Part shown: positions 14,964 to 23,315 of the stretch, piece by piece
Layout of the letters: each line of letters begins with the position of its first letter
Numbering within the stretch: the stretch's first letter is position 1
Program-made: the position numbers and the translations under genes
Source: Oscillospiraceae bacterium
Lineage (GTDB): Bacteria; Bacillota; Clostridia; Oscillospirales; CAG-272
Reading direction: 5' to 3'
Assembly: GCA_015065395.1 (NCBI GenBank)
Contig: SVQJ01000001.1
Span: 1 to 31,292 of the forward strand
Length of the DNA: 31,292 nucleotides
The notes under the pieces: model-generated
The model's database searches: none
The model's input: only the letters and a program-made list of their open reading frames with translations
What the model was told of the DNA's origin: nothing

Positions 14964-17081
14964 ATGAAAAAAACATTAGGCGCAATTTTAGGAGTATTTC
15001 TTGCACTTGTAACGGTGTTCACCTCAGTCCCCTTTACTGTAAGCGCGGCAGACAGTGTTGAGCTTATCGGTGAGGTGCAGGGAAGCATGCCTGATATCCG
15101 TATCAGCATTGATTCGGGCTATAGCCTTGACACCATCCACAAAGATAAGGATGAAAAGATCCGTACTAAGGTTTCCGTTTCGGGCGCATGGGACTCTTCC
15201 TTCAATTTCAGCTCCCTCGGCGCTGAGCTTAAGACCCGCGGAAACTCATCATGGCTCATGGATAAGAAGCCCTATCAGATCAAGTTTGATTCAAAAACCG
15301 ATATGTTCGGCATGGGCAAGGCTAAGAAGTGGATCCTTCTTGCAAACTACGTTGACGGCTCCTTTGTCCGCAATAAGATCATTTTCGACCTTGCGGAAAA
15401 TATCGGTATGCCCTACACGATCAAGTCTGTTTTCGTAAATCTTTACATAAACGGAGACTATAAAGGCGTCTATCAGCTTTGCGAAAAGGTTGAGATCGGT
15501 GATAACAGAGTCCCCCTTGAGGACGATTTCGGTGTTATAGCGGAAATGGATGCGGCAACCCGTCTTGAGGGCGAGCAGTTCTATTTCTATTCAAGCGTAA
15601 CCGGCAAGCCCTTCGTTTATAAGGAATATAACACAGATTTTGAGGATGCCCCCGCCGAGGACGTAGCGGCGGTGCGAAGCTTCTTTGAAAACAGAATAAA
15701 TACCCTTGAAAGCGAGCTATATAATAACGGAAAAAACTGGGAGCTTGTTGAGTCTCTCATCGATATCGATTCCGTTATCAAATTCTATTTTATAAATGAG
15801 CTTTGCATGAATGCTGATGCATGCTTTGCCAGCACCTTCTTCTATATCGACGGTAAGGACGATATTCTTCACATGGGCCCCTTATGGGACTATGACCGTA
15901 TTTTCGGCTATTACGATTATGTCGGAGGATATGTGCAGGGAACCGAGGAGGATTTCTTAAAGAATATCACCGATTGCACGGATAAGCAGAGAGTCGAGTG
16001 GTATAAGATGTTCTTCCAGTATCCCGAGTTCGTAGAGCGCGTAAATGAGCTTTACTCAGAGGTCATCAAGGATGAGTTTGATGCTGAGCGCATCAATGCA
16101 ACAATCGATGCATATCAGAAGCTCCTTTACAACAGCCTTATGAGAAATTACGTGGACGAGGGGTGGGCGCTCTTCCACAATAACTCCGAGGCTGAGTTCT
16201 TCTCAAACCGCACAGATGCAACAAACTATCTGAACTTCACAACAAATTATCTTAAGAATAATATTAAGGACAGAATTGAATATCTCAATTCCGCATACGG
16301 AAAATACGTTCCCGCACTCTTCTATCAGCAGAACGACGGCAGAGTATACAGCGGTGGCTCAATGACAGACAGCGCCAATCTTTCAAGCCTGGAAATGAGC
16401 CTTGACAGCTCTATCGACGGCGGTATAAGCTACATCGGATCAAGTCCTTCCGGAACGATCCCTGCCGTGGCTGACGGAGAGCGTCTCTCCGGTGTGGATA
16501 TTTCAGGATTAAAGATAAGTCTCACGGGTAATGTGAAAAATTATTTCTCCGTTCAGTACAGGGTCTGCGTAAACGGAAACTGGAGCTCTTGGGTGTCCAA
16601 CGGAACGTTGGCAGGCTCCAGAAGCGGAAGCCCGATAAAGAGGATACAAGTACGGCTTGTAGAGAAACAGGATGTTGTCCTCGGCACGGTCAGCTTTGAT
16701 TGCGCCGGTGTGGCTCAGATGGATAGTGTCACCGATGTTGTTGGAGATGTGGTCGTTCTTCCCGAAATGAGTGCTGAAGGCTATATCTTTAACGGCTGGT
16801 ATGCAGATCCCCTCTATAACGAGAAAATAGAAAGTATCACCGTAAGTGAAGGGGATACAACTGTTTTCGCTTCCTTCACAGAGGAAAGACCTGTGATCGT
16901 CGGTGATATCGACGGGGATGAGAATCATAGCTCAAGGGACGTAAATTTGCTTATGAAATGCGTTGCCGGCGCCACTGTTCTGACGGAAAAGCAGATGACG
17001 GCGGCTGATATGAACGGCGACGGCCTGGTTACCGCAACTGATGTGAATATGCTTATCCGCAAGGTGGCGGGAATACTTTGA
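14964..17081 (+). CDS. Secreted CotH-kinase family protein with InlB-type repeat and C-terminal dockerin
   Basis: A 705-residue exported protein. Residues 1-29 are a signal peptide (ending VSA). Residues about 48-440 are a CotH-kinase domain: ELKTRGNSSW, NGDYKGVYQLCEKVEIG, and the metal-binding GPLWDYDRIFG near residue 309. A linker follows, then an InlB/Listeria-Bacteroides repeat at about 598-642 (GYIFNGWYADP) and a type I dockerin at about 643-705 with two calcium loops, DIDGDENHSSRD and DMNGDGLVTATD. CotH enzymes are atypical kinases, first known from spore coats; dockerin-bearing forms occur in cellulosome-type organisms. I chose ATG 14964 (AAAGGA at 14949-14954) over a TTG at 14946 that overlaps this site. 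The dockerin implies docking to a cohesin on the cell surface. Confidence 0.88.
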   Translation: MKKTLGAILGVFLALVTVFTSVPFTVSAADSVELIGEVQGSMPDIRISIDSGYSLDTIHKDKDEKIRTKVSVSGAWDSSFNFSSLGAELKTRGNSSWLMDKKPYQIKFDSKTDMFGMGKAKKWILLANYVDGSFVRNKIIFDLAENIGMPYTIKSVFVNLYINGDYKGVYQLCEKVEIGDNRVPLEDDFGVIAEMDAATRLEGEQFYFYSSVTGKPFVYKEYNTDFEDAPAEDVAAVRSFFENRINTLESELYNNGKNWELVESLIDIDSVIKFYFINELCMNADACFASTFFYIDGKDDILHMGPLWDYDRIFGYYDYVGGYVQGTEEDFLKNITDCTDKQRVEWYKMFFQYPEFVERVNELYSEVIKDEFDAERINATIDAYQKLLYNSLMRNYVDEGWALFHNNSEAEFFSNRTDATNYLNFTTNYLKNNIKDRIEYLNSAYGKYVPALFYQQNDGRVYSGGSMTDSANLSSLEMSLDSSIDGGISYIGSSPSGTIPAVADGERLSGVDISGLKISLTGNVKNYFSVQYRVCVNGNWSSWVSNGTLAGSRSGSPIKRIQVRLVEKQDVVLGTVSFDCAGVAQMDSVTDVVGDVVVLPEMSAEGYIFNGWYADPLYNEKIESITVSEGDTTVFASFTEERPVIVGDIDGDENHSSRDVNLLMKCVAGATVLTEKQMTAADMNGDGLVTATDVNMLIRKVAGIL

Positions 17082-17090
17082 TATAAGTAA

Positions 17091-17122
17091 AAGGTCTGAC
17101 AAAAGTTTTGTCAGACCTTTTT
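17091..17122 (+). terminator. Rho-independent terminator after the CotH gene
   Basis: A 14-bp perfect inverted repeat (17091-17104 / 17106-17119) around AAGGTCTGAC, ending in a T run. The tight centre means the outer AAAA/TTTT pairs probably open as the loop. Confidence 0.88.
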
Positions 17123-17137
17123 CAAATTTATGGGTCG

Positions 17138-17387
17138 ACGGATGGATATAAGGCTTTCTCGTTCTTTCCTTGAAAGGAAAGAACCAAAGGAACTTTAAGA
17201 AGACAAAGATTACGAAAAAGGCAAAAAGGCCCTAAAAAGAGGAATGCTCACAAAAATGAACGAGCTCATTTTTGTGAGCATTCCTCTTTTTAGGTTAGGG
17301 CACCTGGGCGCTGCCTTTTGCCTTGCAAGATTCAGCTAAACCCTTATGTAAAGTTTTTTGCAGAGCTTTTTTTCAAAAAAGCGACCG
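17138..17387 (+). repeat. Structured intergenic repeat, copy A
   Basis: This 250-nt element fills most of the 555-bp gap between the CotH gene and nagA. It matches copy B at 23316-23595. Parts, left to right: a 52-nt block identical to copy B (17155-17206) containing an 11-bp-stem hairpin at 17161-17184; GGCAAAAAGG (17220-17229), which can pair with CCTTTTGCC (17314-17322); inside these a perfect 29-bp hairpin (17231-17259 / 17266-17294) with loop ACGAGC; then a conserved tail with TTCAAAAAAGCGACCG. No terminal inverted repeat, target duplication or transposase is seen. The remaining gap (17388-17636) holds the nagA promoter and leader. Confidence 0.85.
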
Positions 17388-17516
17388 CCTCTTTTGTATA
17401 AACCGAAGTTTTACAATTAATGTATAATTGTATCAGCTTTATAGAAATAATACAGTCCTTCGAAAAAAACAAGGAAGAAAAATGGAGATACGACGCGAAA
17501 AAATTTGTTTTATTTA

Positions 17517-17545
17517 TTGATTTTGTAAAGGCTTGGGAGTATAAT
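17517..17545 (+). promoter_or_regulatory. Promoter of nagA-nagB-kinase
   Basis: TTGATT (17517-17522) and TATAAT (17540-17545) are separated by 17 bp. The leader of about 85 nt contains a small hairpin GCCGC-TCTT-GCGGC (17607-17620) directly before the ribosome site (GGAGAG, 17626-17631). Confidence 0.75.
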
Positions 17546-17636
17546 AATTATAAGGGGAAATTTGGACTATTTTCCTGTGGATCCATAATATTTTGCAAAT
17601 TTTTGTGCCGCTCTTGCGGCAGGATGGAGAGAATAT

Positions 17637-18770
17637 ATGAAATGTATCATTAACGGACAGATCGTTCTGCCCCGCGAGGTCGTTTCGGGAATGGCGATCA
17701 TTTTCGATGAGAAGATCGAAAAGATCACACCCGTTGAAGGTCTTGATCTTTCAGCCTATGAAGTGATCGATGCCGAAGGTAAGTATGTTGCTCCCGGCCT
17801 TGTGGATATCCATATCCACGGATATCTCGGATGCGATACGTCCGACGGAGATCCCGACGGTATCCGTAAGATGTCTGCGGGTCTCGTAAGGAACGGCGTA
17901 ACAAGCTTCTGCCCCACCACCATGACAGTATCCGTTGAGGAGATCGAAAAGGCATTCAACGATGCAAGAGAGGTAAAGGCTGAGGGCGCAAAGAACGGCG
18001 CAAAGGTAGTTGGCATAAACTGCGAGGGTCCCTTTATCAATCCCTCAAAGAAGGGTGCGCAGGCAGCGGAGCATATCAAGCGTCCCGACTGCGAGTTTAT
18101 CAAGAAGCATGCAGATATTATCAAGGTATATACAATCGCTCCCGAGGTGGACGGCGGTCTTGAGTGCATCGAGGGCGTATTTGCCGACGGTCGCGTAGTT
18201 TCCTCCATGGGTCATACAAATGCAACTTTTGATGAGGCAAACGCAGGTATTGCAAAGGGTGTTCGTCATACAACACACCTTTTCAATGCTCAGACAGCTC
18301 TTATGCACCGTAACCCCGGTGTTGTAGGCGCGGCTCTTTCCGATGAGAATGTAAGCGTTGAGCTTATCTGCGATACATTCCACGTAAATCCCGGCCTTTA
18401 TAAGATGGTACATAAGCTCAAGGGTGACAAGCTCTGCATCATAACAGACTGTATGAGAGCAGGCGGTATGCCCGACGGCGACTATACTCTCGGCGGTCAG
18501 CCCGTTAAGAAGACAGGCATCCAGTGCCTCATGCCCGACGGCACTATCGCAGGAAGCGTTCTTGACCTTAATAAGGGCGTTAAGAACTTCTATGAGCATG
18601 CAGGCGTGACCCTTGCAGAGGCATTTGCAGCAGCAAGCCTTAATCCCGCAAAGGCTATAGGCGAGGCAGATTCCATTGGCTCCCTCGAGGTAGGCAAATG
18701 CGCTGATATTATTATTGTTGACACTGATTTCAATGTTATAAAAACTATTATCGGAGGTATCGAAAAATGA
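17637..18770 (+). CDS. nagA: N-acetylglucosamine-6-phosphate deacetylase
   Basis: A 377-residue amidohydrolase that removes acetate from GlcNAc-6-P to give GlcN-6-P. Motifs: metal site DIHIHG (His59, His61), Glu130 in EGPF, His193 in MGHTNA, His214 in THLFNAQTALMHRNPG, and the catalytic Asp271 in TDCMRAGG. Length is normal. It is the first gene of an operon and shares an ATGA overlap with nagB, so the two successive enzymes are translationally coupled. Codon use is optimised, suggesting that amino sugars are a major nutrient or that peptidoglycan sugars are recycled heavily. No GntR/NagR-type regulator gene is adjacent. Confidence 0.96.
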   Translation: MKCIINGQIVLPREVVSGMAIIFDEKIEKITPVEGLDLSAYEVIDAEGKYVAPGLVDIHIHGYLGCDTSDGDPDGIRKMSAGLVRNGVTSFCPTTMTVSVEEIEKAFNDAREVKAEGAKNGAKVVGINCEGPFINPSKKGAQAAEHIKRPDCEFIKKHADIIKVYTIAPEVDGGLECIEGVFADGRVVSSMGHTNATFDEANAGIAKGVRHTTHLFNAQTALMHRNPGVVGAALSDENVSVELICDTFHVNPGLYKMVHKLKGDKLCIITDCMRAGGMPDGDYTLGGQPVKKTGIQCLMPDGTIAGSVLDLNKGVKNFYEHAGVTLAEAFAAASLNPAKAIGEADSIGSLEVGKCADIIIVDTDFNVIKTIIGGIEK

Positions 18771-19558
18771 ACGCAAATGAAATCAAGGCTTATTCCAACG
18801 GCAAGAAGAACGGTGTAAAGGTTTTCGTGGCAGGTAGCTACGAGGCTCTTTCCAAGAAGGCAGCATCCATCGTTGCAGGTGCTATCAGCAATAAGCCCAC
18901 ATTTATGCTCGGTCTCGCAACAGGAACATCTCCCCTCGGTCTTTATTCTGAGCTTGCAGAGCTTAACCGCCAGGGCAGAGTTGATTTTGCAAACGTGACC
19001 ACATACAATCTTGATGAGTACTATCCCATCGATCCCGCAAACGATCAGTCCTACCGTTATTTCATGAACAAAAATCTTTTCAATAACGTAAATATCGATA
19101 TGGACAGAACTCACGTTCTTTTCGGACAGGCTCCCGATTGGAAGGCTGAATGCGCTCAGTACGACGCAGAGATCGAGGCTGCAGGCGGAATCGATCTTCA
19201 GGTCCTCGGTATCGGTAATAACGGTCATATCGGCTTCAACGAGCCCGGTAATGACTTTATTTGGGAAACTCACAGAGTTGAGCTCACAGAGAGCACTATC
19301 GAGGCAAACTCCCGTCTCTTCAACAGTGCGGATGAGGTTCCCCGTGCAGCACTTTCCATGGGTATCGGCAATATCATGTGCGCAAAGCAGGTCGTTCTCG
19401 TAGCTAACGGCCCCAAGAAGGCTGAGGCTATCAAGGCAGCTCTTGAGGGCCAGATCACTCCCTGGTGCCAGGCTTCCATCCTCCAGCTCCATCCCGACGT
19501 AACCTTCATCCTTGATGAGGATGCAGCAAGCGCTCTCGAAGAGTACAAGGCTATCTGA
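18767..19558 (+). CDS. nagB: Glucosamine-6-phosphate deaminase
   Basis: A 263-residue isomerase-deaminase that turns GlcN-6-P into fructose-6-P and ammonia, feeding glycolysis. Motifs: GLATGTSPLGLY (phosphate loop), NLDEYYP (Asp83, proton transfer), and GIGNNGHIGFNEPG with catalytic His154. Length matches the family. It starts inside the nagA stop (ATGA overlap) and is followed after 36 bp by the ROK-like kinase gene. Confidence 0.97.
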   Translation: MNANEIKAYSNGKKNGVKVFVAGSYEALSKKAASIVAGAISNKPTFMLGLATGTSPLGLYSELAELNRQGRVDFANVTTYNLDEYYPIDPANDQSYRYFMNKNLFNNVNIDMDRTHVLFGQAPDWKAECAQYDAEIEAAGGIDLQVLGIGNNGHIGFNEPGNDFIWETHRVELTESTIEANSRLFNSADEVPRAALSMGIGNIMCAKQVVLVANGPKKAEAIKAALEGQITPWCQASILQLHPDVTFILDEDAASALEEYKAI

Positions 19559-19594
19559 ATTTAACATTTACTGTTACCGAAAGGAATCAAAATA

Positions 19595-20962
19595 ATGATC
19601 AAAGCTATTCTTGACCCCCAGTTCCGCCCCGCGGCAGTGGTTATCGCAGAGTTTAAGAAGGCAGTGGCAGAGGCAGGCGGAAATCCCCTGGTTATCGCTG
19701 TTGAGAGAAACAAGGGCTATGTTTCCACCTTCGCTATCGACGTATTTAAGGACGGCACAGGCCATGACGAAGAAAACTACGAGGTTATCGAGCGCTTGGT
19801 TAAGACTCTTCTCTGGATCTACGGCGGTTATAAGGTAACCATCGCAGGCTCAAAGAAGATCTACGAGGGAATCGCCAATGCTTATTGCAAGGGTGGCGCG
19901 AGAGAGTTTGATGCAGACTTTATGGCTCGCGTTTACGAGGCTCCCTTTGAAGTGCTCTACTGTGAGAATGTTGCAGATGCTCCCAAGGAAAATCAGGCAG
20001 CAGCTCCCGTAGGCCGTCATCTTGACGGTTGCCGTATCGGCTTTGATGCCGGCGGATCCGACAGAAAGGTTTCCGCTGTTATCAACGGTGAGAGCGTATA
20101 CTCCGAGGAGGTTGTATGGTTCCCCAAGCTTCAGTCCGATCCCGATTATCACTATCAGGGCATTCTCGAGGCTATGAAGACCGCGGCAAGCAAGATGCCC
20201 CGCGTTGATGCTATCGGAGTTTCTTCTGCCGGTGTTTATATCGACAATAAGATCATGGTTGCTTCTCTCTTCCTTAAGGTTTCCGATGAGGACTTTGAGA
20301 AGAAGGTAAAGACCATGTATATCGACGTTGCAAAGGAGATCGGTGAGGATATTCCCATCGAGGTTGCAAACGACGGTGACGTTACCGCTCTTGCAGGCGC
20401 TATGGATCTTAACGATAATAAGGTCCTCGGTATCGCTATGGGTACCAGCGAGGCAGCAGGCTACGTTGACGGTAACGGCAACATCACCGGCTGGCTCAAC
20501 GAGCTCGCATTTGTTCCCATCGACTTCTGCAAGGACGCTATCGTTGACCCCTGGGCAGGTGACTACGGCACAGGTGCTATGTACTTCTGCCAGGAGGGCG
20601 TTATCAAGCTTTCTCCCGCAGCAGGCATCGAGCTCGATCCCGCACTTTCTCCCGCTGAAAAGCTCAAGGTCGTTCAGGGCCTTATGGCACAGGGTGACGA
20701 GAGAGCTGCAAAGATCTATGAAACTCTCGGCGTTTACTTCGGCTATTCCATCGCTTATTATGCAATGTTCTATGATATCAAGCATCTTATCATCATGGGC
20801 CGTGCAACCAGCGGCGATGGCGGTACCATCCTTCTTGAGAATGCTAAAAAGGTTCTCGCTGAGGAGTATCCCGAGCTTTCCATCAACCTCTATATTCCCG
20901 ATGAGAAGAGCCGCCGCGTAGGTCAGTCCGTTGCAGCAGCTTCTCTTCCCAAGATCGGCTGA
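19595..20962 (+). CDS. ROK-like (ASKHA-fold) sugar kinase, probably amino-sugar linked
   Basis: A 455-residue protein. Residues about 1-140 form an extra N-terminal region of unknown role. From about 145 the ROK/ASKHA fold begins: phosphate loop GFDAGGSDRKVSAVI (canonical DxGGT varied to DAGGSD), IGVSSAGVYID, catalytic-region ANDGDVTALAGA (usual ROK form: ENDxNxxA), and the adenosine loop GIAMGTSEAAGYV. The zinc-site features of classical ROK kinases are missing: ExGH is replaced by NELAFVP and no CxCGxxGC is seen. By position after nagA-nagB it may phosphorylate GlcNAc or a related sugar entering without a PTS (inference). An AAAGGA site precedes the ATG; a terminator follows. Confidence 0.8.
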   Translation: MIKAILDPQFRPAAVVIAEFKKAVAEAGGNPLVIAVERNKGYVSTFAIDVFKDGTGHDEENYEVIERLVKTLLWIYGGYKVTIAGSKKIYEGIANAYCKGGAREFDADFMARVYEAPFEVLYCENVADAPKENQAAAPVGRHLDGCRIGFDAGGSDRKVSAVINGESVYSEEVVWFPKLQSDPDYHYQGILEAMKTAASKMPRVDAIGVSSAGVYIDNKIMVASLFLKVSDEDFEKKVKTMYIDVAKEIGEDIPIEVANDGDVTALAGAMDLNDNKVLGIAMGTSEAAGYVDGNGNITGWLNELAFVPIDFCKDAIVDPWAGDYGTGAMYFCQEGVIKLSPAAGIELDPALSPAEKLKVVQGLMAQGDERAAKIYETLGVYFGYSIAYYAMFYDIKHLIIMGRATSGDGGTILLENAKKVLAEEYPELSINLYIPDEKSRRVGQSVAAASLPKIG

Positions 20963-20976
20963 ATTATTTGATAAAT

Positions 20977-21009
20977 AAAATGGCTGTCGCATTAGCGGCA
21001 GCCATTTTT
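20977..21009. terminator. Bidirectional Rho-independent terminator
   Basis: The 14-bp stem AAAATGGCTGTCGC / GCGGCAGCCATTTT (one G-T pair, loop ATTA) is flanked by A and T runs. It lies between convergent genes and can stop both the kinase operon (+) and the Ser/Thr kinase gene (-). Confidence 0.9.
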
Positions 21010-21011
21010 GT

Positions 21012-23144
21012 TCAGTTGATCACAAGACTTTCTATAATAACGGAGTTTACGGGGAGACCGGTATCGATTCCTTCTTCATCGTATTGCGTTTGAACCGCAA
21101 CAAGTGCTTCAAGAACGTCAAATCCGTCAACTACCGCACCGAATGCGGCATACTTTCCGTCAAAGTCGTATGCACATTCGTCGGAAAGCCATATAAATAT
21201 TCCGGTCGGATCGGAATAAAGAGGGTTCTTGGCTTTGGACATGGCGATAACCCCCTTTGTGTTGGAGAGAGGATTGTAAAAGCCGTTGTCGCTAAACTCT
21301 CCTTCCACCACCGTTGCGGGACCGTTGCCCGTTTTCACTCCGTAGTAATCACCAAATCCCAAATAATAGTCGTCAAAAACGTGGAAAATGGGAAGACCGT
21401 CGTAATACCCACCCTCTGCCAGCTCAACGAAGTAGCTTACGGTTTCGGGAGCAATGTGTGGATAAAGTTCAAGGGTTATGGTTCCGTAATCCTTAACGTT
21501 GATTTGAGCCTCAATGGGATCGGAATAATCTGCCTCGGGCTTTGCAAAAACGGTGAGCTGAGTTACGGTTCTTTTGCCGTTTCTTTGAATCACAACGGAA
21601 ATTGTGTCCCCGATCCTGCACTGTGTAAAGACGTTCAGAAGATCGTCGGCGGTATTAATTGCCGTGGAATTTGCACTTTCAATCTTATCGCCTTTTTTTA
21701 TGTATTTGTCATTGTATCCCTTTATAACGCTCATAATATATACGCCGCGCTGATTGGAATTGTAAAGAGTATAAGCATCTTCGGCTTCAAATAATGCAAA
21801 GCTGATGCCAAGAAAGGGAACACCCGTCTCCTCGGGGGAAGGCCCTTCTGAATCTGCCGTGTCGTCTGTTTGATCTGTTTTATCTGTTTGCTCGTGGCTG
21901 TCGGCGCTTGAGGTATCCTCAGGTGAAGCCGTTTCCCGATCATTTTCTGTGGTTATAACGGTCTTATCATCCGGACCATCATCGTTGCCTTGCGAAAAAT
22001 AATATATAGCAAAGCCGATCCCACATATTAGTGCAATTAACACCAAAATGAGAATAAAGGCAGATCCCTTGTTTCTTTTTTGTCCGCCTGCATTTTCGGT
22101 GTGGATGCTTTGGTCGAATGCTTGGGCAGATACATCCGGGTTAACGGTCACCGTCTGCGTCGAACGGTCTGCAACGGTCATGGTGGCGGATTTGTCCGTT
22201 ATGTCGTCGATCAGTTGCCCGATGCTTTGGTATCTGTCGGCGGCTGCAACAGCTAATCCCTTCATAAGCGCGGTTTCGATCTCAGGCTTGATGGAGATCC
22301 CAAGCTCCGAGGGCCTTTTCAGCGTGTCGTTAAAAATTCGCTCGTTGGATTCAGGGGGAGTGATTCCCGTTATACATTTGTATAGGGTTGCGCAAAGAGC
22401 ATAAATATCAGTCCAGGGCCCCTGCTCACCGTGGGTGCGGTATTGCTCCTCGGGAGCATATCCGGGCTTCAGCATAACGGACAGACTTTTGTTGGCATCA
22501 GCGGAAACATCTCTCGCGGCACCGAAATCAAGCAGCTTAAGCCCCCCAAGAACCAGGCGGATGTTGTCGGGGCTAATGTCTCTGTGTATCAGATCCTGGC
22601 TGTGGATCTTGGAAAGAGTGTACATAAGGGGCAGGAGCAGATCGATGGCGTGATCCGCACTCATAACACCGTTTTGCTTTATGTATTCCTTCAGATCCAT
22701 GCCCTCAAGATATTCCATAACGATGTAAGCGGTGTTGTTAGCCTCGAAAAAGGACTTGACCGAAACAACGCCCCGTTCTCCGGAGAATTTTGCAAGGATC
22801 CTTGCTTCCTTCAAAAATCTTTCTCTGCCTTTTTCAAAGAAGTCCGACCGGTCCTGATTTTTGCTGCAGGTGATGCTTGCGGAGGCGCTGTTGTTGCGGT
22901 TGACATATCCGCCGGGGAAGAATTCCTTGACTGCAACCTTTGTGCCTGAATCAAGCTCCAGACCCATATAGGTAATACCGAACCCGCCTTCACCGAGTGA
23001 GGCGCCTATGAGAATGTTGCCGTTAAGCACGGTCCCGGGCAAAAGATGATATTCGGGAACAGTGATGCTTGTGCTCTTGTGGCAGAAGGGACAGCTCTTG
23101 TCTCCCGGTGCTATCTCGTTCAGACAGTTAAAGCAGTATCTCAT
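21012..23144 (-). CDS. Transmembrane Ser/Thr protein kinase with zinc ribbon, PDZ and degenerate cyclophilin domain
   Basis: A 710-residue protein. Residues 1-22 are a small zinc ribbon (Cys4, Cys7, Cys18, Cys21). Residues about 42-315 are a Hanks-type kinase: GEGGFG loop, Lys73 in VAVKEFF, HRDISPDN (Asp189), and DFGAAR (Asp206). The usual Lys of HRDxKxxN is Ser191, a variant also seen in other clostridial kinases. One membrane helix lies at about 361-383 behind a QKRNK stretch, putting the C-terminus outside. A Ser/Thr/Asp/Glu-rich stalk leads to a PDZ domain (about 438-530) and a cyclophilin-like domain (about 543-710). In the latter the catalytic Arg of FHR is Val589, and the FMxQGGD and SSQFFI motifs are lost, so it is probably a binding module. 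An AGGAGGT site precedes the ATG. Confidence 0.9.
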   Translation of the reverse strand: MRYCFNCLNEIAPGDKSCPFCHKSTSITVPEYHLLPGTVLNGNILIGASLGEGGFGITYMGLELDSGTKVAVKEFFPGGYVNRNNSASASITCSKNQDRSDFFEKGRERFLKEARILAKFSGERGVVSVKSFFEANNTAYIVMEYLEGMDLKEYIKQNGVMSADHAIDLLLPLMYTLSKIHSQDLIHRDISPDNIRLVLGGLKLLDFGAARDVSADANKSLSVMLKPGYAPEEQYRTHGEQGPWTDIYALCATLYKCITGITPPESNERIFNDTLKRPSELGISIKPEIETALMKGLAVAAADRYQSIGQLIDDITDKSATMTVADRSTQTVTVNPDVSAQAFDQSIHTENAGGQKRNKGSAFILILVLIALICGIGFAIYYFSQGNDDGPDDKTVITTENDRETASPEDTSSADSHEQTDKTDQTDDTADSEGPSPEETGVPFLGISFALFEAEDAYTLYNSNQRGVYIMSVIKGYNDKYIKKGDKIESANSTAINTADDLLNVFTQCRIGDTISVVIQRNGKRTVTQLTVFAKPEADYSDPIEAQINVKDYGTITLELYPHIAPETVSYFVELAEGGYYDGLPIFHVFDDYYLGFGDYYGVKTGNGPATVVEGEFSDNGFYNPLSNTKGVIAMSKAKNPLYSDPTGIFIWLSDECAYDFDGKYAAFGAVVDGFDVLEALVAVQTQYDEEGIDTGLPVNSVIIESLVIN

Positions 23145-23197
23145 AAAAATGAAACCTCCTTTTTATATGATACTGATATTCGTATAATATATGATAT

Positions 23198-23225
23198 ATT
23201 ATAACATATAACCGCTGTATTTCAA
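23198..23225 (-). promoter_or_regulatory. Promoter of the Ser/Thr kinase gene
   Basis: On the minus strand, TTGAAA (23220-23225) and TATAAT (23198-23203) are separated by 16 bp, about 53 bp upstream of the start. It is separate from the ppiB transcript. Confidence 0.65.
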
Positions 23226-23315
23226 TGAAAAAAGAACATTTTTTTGTCAAAATGTAACATGAAGGGTGGTTATCAAATTTCGGTTTGACGTGGCGGTGAA
23301 GTAAACCTTTTCTTT

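Noticed and set aside
17405..17430. TTTACA and TATAAT near 17408-17428 as a second nagA promoter
   Set aside because: Spacing is about 7 bp, far from a working promoter.
17420..17653. 77-codon + strand open frame before nagA
   Set aside because: No ribosome site, odd composition, and it runs across the nagA promoter and start codon.
18045..20992. Long minus-strand frames opposite nagA, nagB and the ROK-like kinase
   Set aside because: Antisense to well supported genes; the Cys/Leu/Ser-rich products match no family and reflect the biased codons of the real genes.
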